From Chloroflexota bacterium (GTDB lineage Bacteria > Chloroflexota > Anaerolineae > Aggregatilineales > Phototrophicaceae), in contig JAEVZT010000058.1 of NCBI GenBank assembly GCA_023392115.1, forward strand, positions 1 to 9,352: a DNA stretch of 9,352 nt. Direction: 5' to 3'. The translations under genes and the position numbers were made by a program. Below are positions 8,301 through 9,352 of the stretch, one piece after another. How positions within the stretch are numbered: position 1 is the first letter of the stretch; every line of letters starts with the position of its first letter. The notes under the pieces are model-generated. The model had not been told where the DNA came from, did not search any database, and was given only the letters and a program-made list of their open reading frames with translations.

Positions 8301-9352
8301 TAAGCGGATCGCAGCCGCCGCGACTCTGACAGCTTCTCGGTTTCGTCAGCCGGAATGTCGTCGACCAACGGATCGGAAATCAAATCTTGGCGGTCAAAAA
8401 ACGACAGGTCGAACAGTGGCGGCAGCTCGACGTTGTCGCCGATGATGATCTGGTTGGCGATGGTGCGGGCGCGCCTGTTCAACAGGTCGAGAACCTGCTG
8501 CCCGCGGAACGTGCCCGGGCTGAACGCCTCGTAGTTCCAGACGTATTCCCTGCCGACGGCATGGCGGCGGTAGAACTCGACCGACGCCGGATGCAGCCCG
8601 AGCGTGTTGAGGAAATCCTGCGATGGATCATCAGTCGCGCCGATGCGTGCCGCGCCGGGCAGCAGACCGCGCCAGATTCGATCGAGCGCGCGCATGACGT
8701 TCAGCAGTTCTTGCAGCGTGCTCAAGTCCGCCCCGTCGACGTTTTCTGACCACTGCCAGCGCGAAAAATCGCTCGTCTGCAAGACGCCGTAGGGCTGCGC
8801 CCCGACACGAATCGCCGGTTGCTGCCCACGCCCGGTGACATGGTCGATGAAGAAGGCGCGGAATGCGTCGGCGCGCGCCGGTGACTGCCCGAGCATTTCT
8901 TCGAGGTAGTAGCCGAGCGTGGCGTTCCACAGGGCGCGGTTCATCAGCAGCGCCTCGCGCGCATCGCCGCCGCCCGCGTGCTGGATATGCTGAAATAAGT
9001 CGTGGCGTATGCCCAGCGCTTCGACAAGGCGCTGCCCGTCGCGCTTTTCAAGCGGGTCATCGACAGGCTCAAACAGCGGATCGCCGGTTTCGAGCGCGAA
9101 ACTGGTTTCAGCGCCGGGATCGTCGCTCGAAAAACCCGATCCGCCGCGATCGGTGTTGTTGGTCGGCGTGCCCTGTGGAATCAGGCTCAAGCCATCCGGC
9201 GAATAGCTGTGATTCTCAAACAACTCCTCGACCAGCGCCTGACTCTGGCTCCTGTCCACCGAGAGGCGCAAGCCCAAGACCAGCAGCCGGTCAAGCCCGC
9301 GCGTGGCAAACGGCGGTTCGAGATCGATTTGAAGCCCCATGCCGATCTTGAC
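5348..9352 (-). CDS. Very large uncharacterised protein, at least 1334 aa (5' end outside window)
   Basis: I cannot name this family. The frame is open to the window edge and the four residues before the first ATG (base 9340) read smoothly as V-K-I-G, so the start is very likely off-window. Counting from that ATG, residues 5-28 resemble a beta-rich opening (GLDRLLVLGLRLS). QGTPTNNT at 56-63 and IRVGAQPYGVL at 177-187 are sharp, glycine/proline-rich motifs. GALLGYQFERGLHDRYG follows at 651-667, ARNVFDGYAFVEA at 703-715 and VRTPRSGTPITQRI at 798-811. Residues about 890-1095 are largely helical, partly coiled-coil-like. The C-terminus has two LIDEW boxes (1134-1143 and 1220-1229), then beta-rich TGITFHFNQPNTEPPQTLL (1236-1254) and TGKWTWDKL (1262-1270). 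No membrane segment, Walker motif or protease motif is visible. It leads an operon with the 612-residue gene. Size and domain mosaic suggest a scaffold or structural subunit, which is inference. Confidence 0.9.
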   Translation of the reverse strand, partial: VKIGMGLQIDLEPPFATRGLDRLLVLGLRLSVDRSQSQALVEELFENHSYSPDGLSLIPQGTPTNNTDRGGSGFSSDDPGAETSFALETGDPLFEPVDDPLEKRDGQRLVEALGIRHDLFQHIQHAGGGDAREALLMNRALWNATLGYYLEEMLGQSPARADAFRAFFIDHVTGRGQQPAIRVGAQPYGVLQTSDFSRWQWSENVDGADLSTLQELLNVMRALDRIWRGLLPGAARIGATDDPSQDFLNTLGLHPASVEFYRRHAVGREYVWNYEAFSPGTFRGQQVLDLLNRRARTIANQIIIGDNVELPPLFDLSFFDRQDLISDPLVDDIPADETEKLSESRRLRSAYQAPDPNTPDASIETNYLGWLASSSYATLRAQQFLNAAGESLPVPRALLYRLLRGSLLEALYDASIKVYSRLRVVPPEVRREVELINIQVKRTVTRWEFMDVNVSQVLPFTTQTNQSVGEFLLTGVGANLSDAQILQETVAAIRALVDLPTARLERAFVEHIDLCTYRLDAWQAGCFNRRLQQLRYPPQSEGAFDKRVQGIYLGAFGWVENLRPGAPLTPADLATVPAALHDPERDGTLFTDADNAGYIHAPSLIHATTAAVLRSAYLTHFDSAHPERMAVDLSSERVRTALAFLEGVRNGQSLGALLGYQFERGLHDRYGDPSLNQYIPLFREAYPLVADKITQDGSGEQIESKEARNVFDGYAFVEAVFLQEPGLSYPFGVNGLPPPNANNPHVRALLAEAARMAETLDAIADLALAEGVFQVAQSNYERAGAMLGAMTQGDTPPDPEIVRTPRSGTPITQRIALHLQTGVVPSAWGGNARSRRADVEQGLNRWLGDMLPRPNRIRYMVRVNGEEPVEQNFASLRLQPIDLIYMIGDDLNGETTELEQRIAFENRQRLQNDALDVQIEFMTPLPTPQSISLFELLPLLRALRQIVTNSRPLEAADYVLPSENQGTQNTGVDLVELQARVQSALTAFAAAVETLRSFMPPLDAAGQPDSTRANAAQLRNTLRELSLFGVPDSFPLSAFGGSPEAKQTLTQQAVNTLALVTRSLESAQALKAAGDDAALSIQERVARYRAAAQAIFGQSFNLIPQFSVTNTQAVQQAVTFRDAPPAGNLTRHHRANPLIIDEWLQGVTRVQPRAAELETAVIMAEAFGLPQAMQPKPLQLPFRPSDFWVAVEYPETFVPEGEFASILQFLPTPAFQPAAPQAGLLIDEWVEVIPSQSEMTGITFHFNQPNTEPPQTLLLAVTPEITGKWTWDKLVGILHDTFDRAQLRAVEPEQLGDTALGHFLPAVLTPAATHRFATITTDLVHQTAMRTENT
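5654..5941 (-). repeat. Two LIDEW boxes within the large protein (internal degenerate repeat)
   Basis: At the protein level LIIDEWLQGV (residues 1134-1143, bases 5912-5941) and LLIDEWVEVI (1220-1229, bases 5654-5683) match closely. The DNA shares an exact 12-base core, ATCGACGAGTGG on the minus strand, 264 bases apart and in the same reading frame. Similarity fades outside the box, so this is either an ancient domain duplication or two uses of one structural element. Confidence 0.5.

Noticed and set aside
2548..9352. Contractile injection system or phage tail locus
   Set aside because: Large soluble proteins made this worth considering, but no sheath, tube, baseplate, LysM or AAA+ ATPase signature appears in the window. 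Flanking sequence would be needed to reopen it.

Overview
This is a GC-rich (about 60% by eye), tightly packed bacterial window. It holds one plus-strand gene at the left and five minus-strand genes filling the rest. Genes cover about 95% of it, no gene-free stretch exceeds 133 bases, and I saw no tRNA, rRNA, insertion sequence or CRISPR array. The MalT/LuxR-type regulator and the general gene style would suit a member of the Chloroflexota, with Actinomycetota as an alternative. That is a guess from protein style; nothing here is a taxonomic marker.

Layout: (1) Bases 2-1282, plus strand: the C-terminal part of a TPR plus LuxR-HTH transcription regulator whose start lies before the window. (2) Bases 1378-2414, minus strand: a small two-gene unit with a VOC-fold (glyoxalase/dioxygenase superfamily) protein, then a lipocalin-like protein. 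They are 17 bases apart, with a good ribosome binding site and a TTG start for the second. An extended -10 promoter lies just upstream of the VOC gene. (3) Bases 2548-9352, minus strand: a three-gene run in the order very large protein (at least 1334 residues, start outside the window), 612-residue protein, alpha/beta hydrolase.

The third block is the interesting part. The two large proteins have no domain I can name with confidence. Both carry sharply defined, tryptophan- and glycine-rich motifs of the kind kept by selection, and I recall similar uncharacterised proteins in other large bacterial genomes. Their genes are 18 bases apart, the second with a strong Shine-Dalgarno, so they are very probably translated from one message. 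The hydrolase, with a visible Ser/Asp/His set and HGIG oxyanion motif, follows after 88 bases and may be part of the same unit. My best reading is an undescribed two-component large-protein system with an attached serine hydrolase; its biochemical job cannot be read from this sequence.

The regulator converges on the VOC/lipocalin pair, so it is unlikely to share a promoter with anything else here. Whether it controls the minus-strand genes is unknown.
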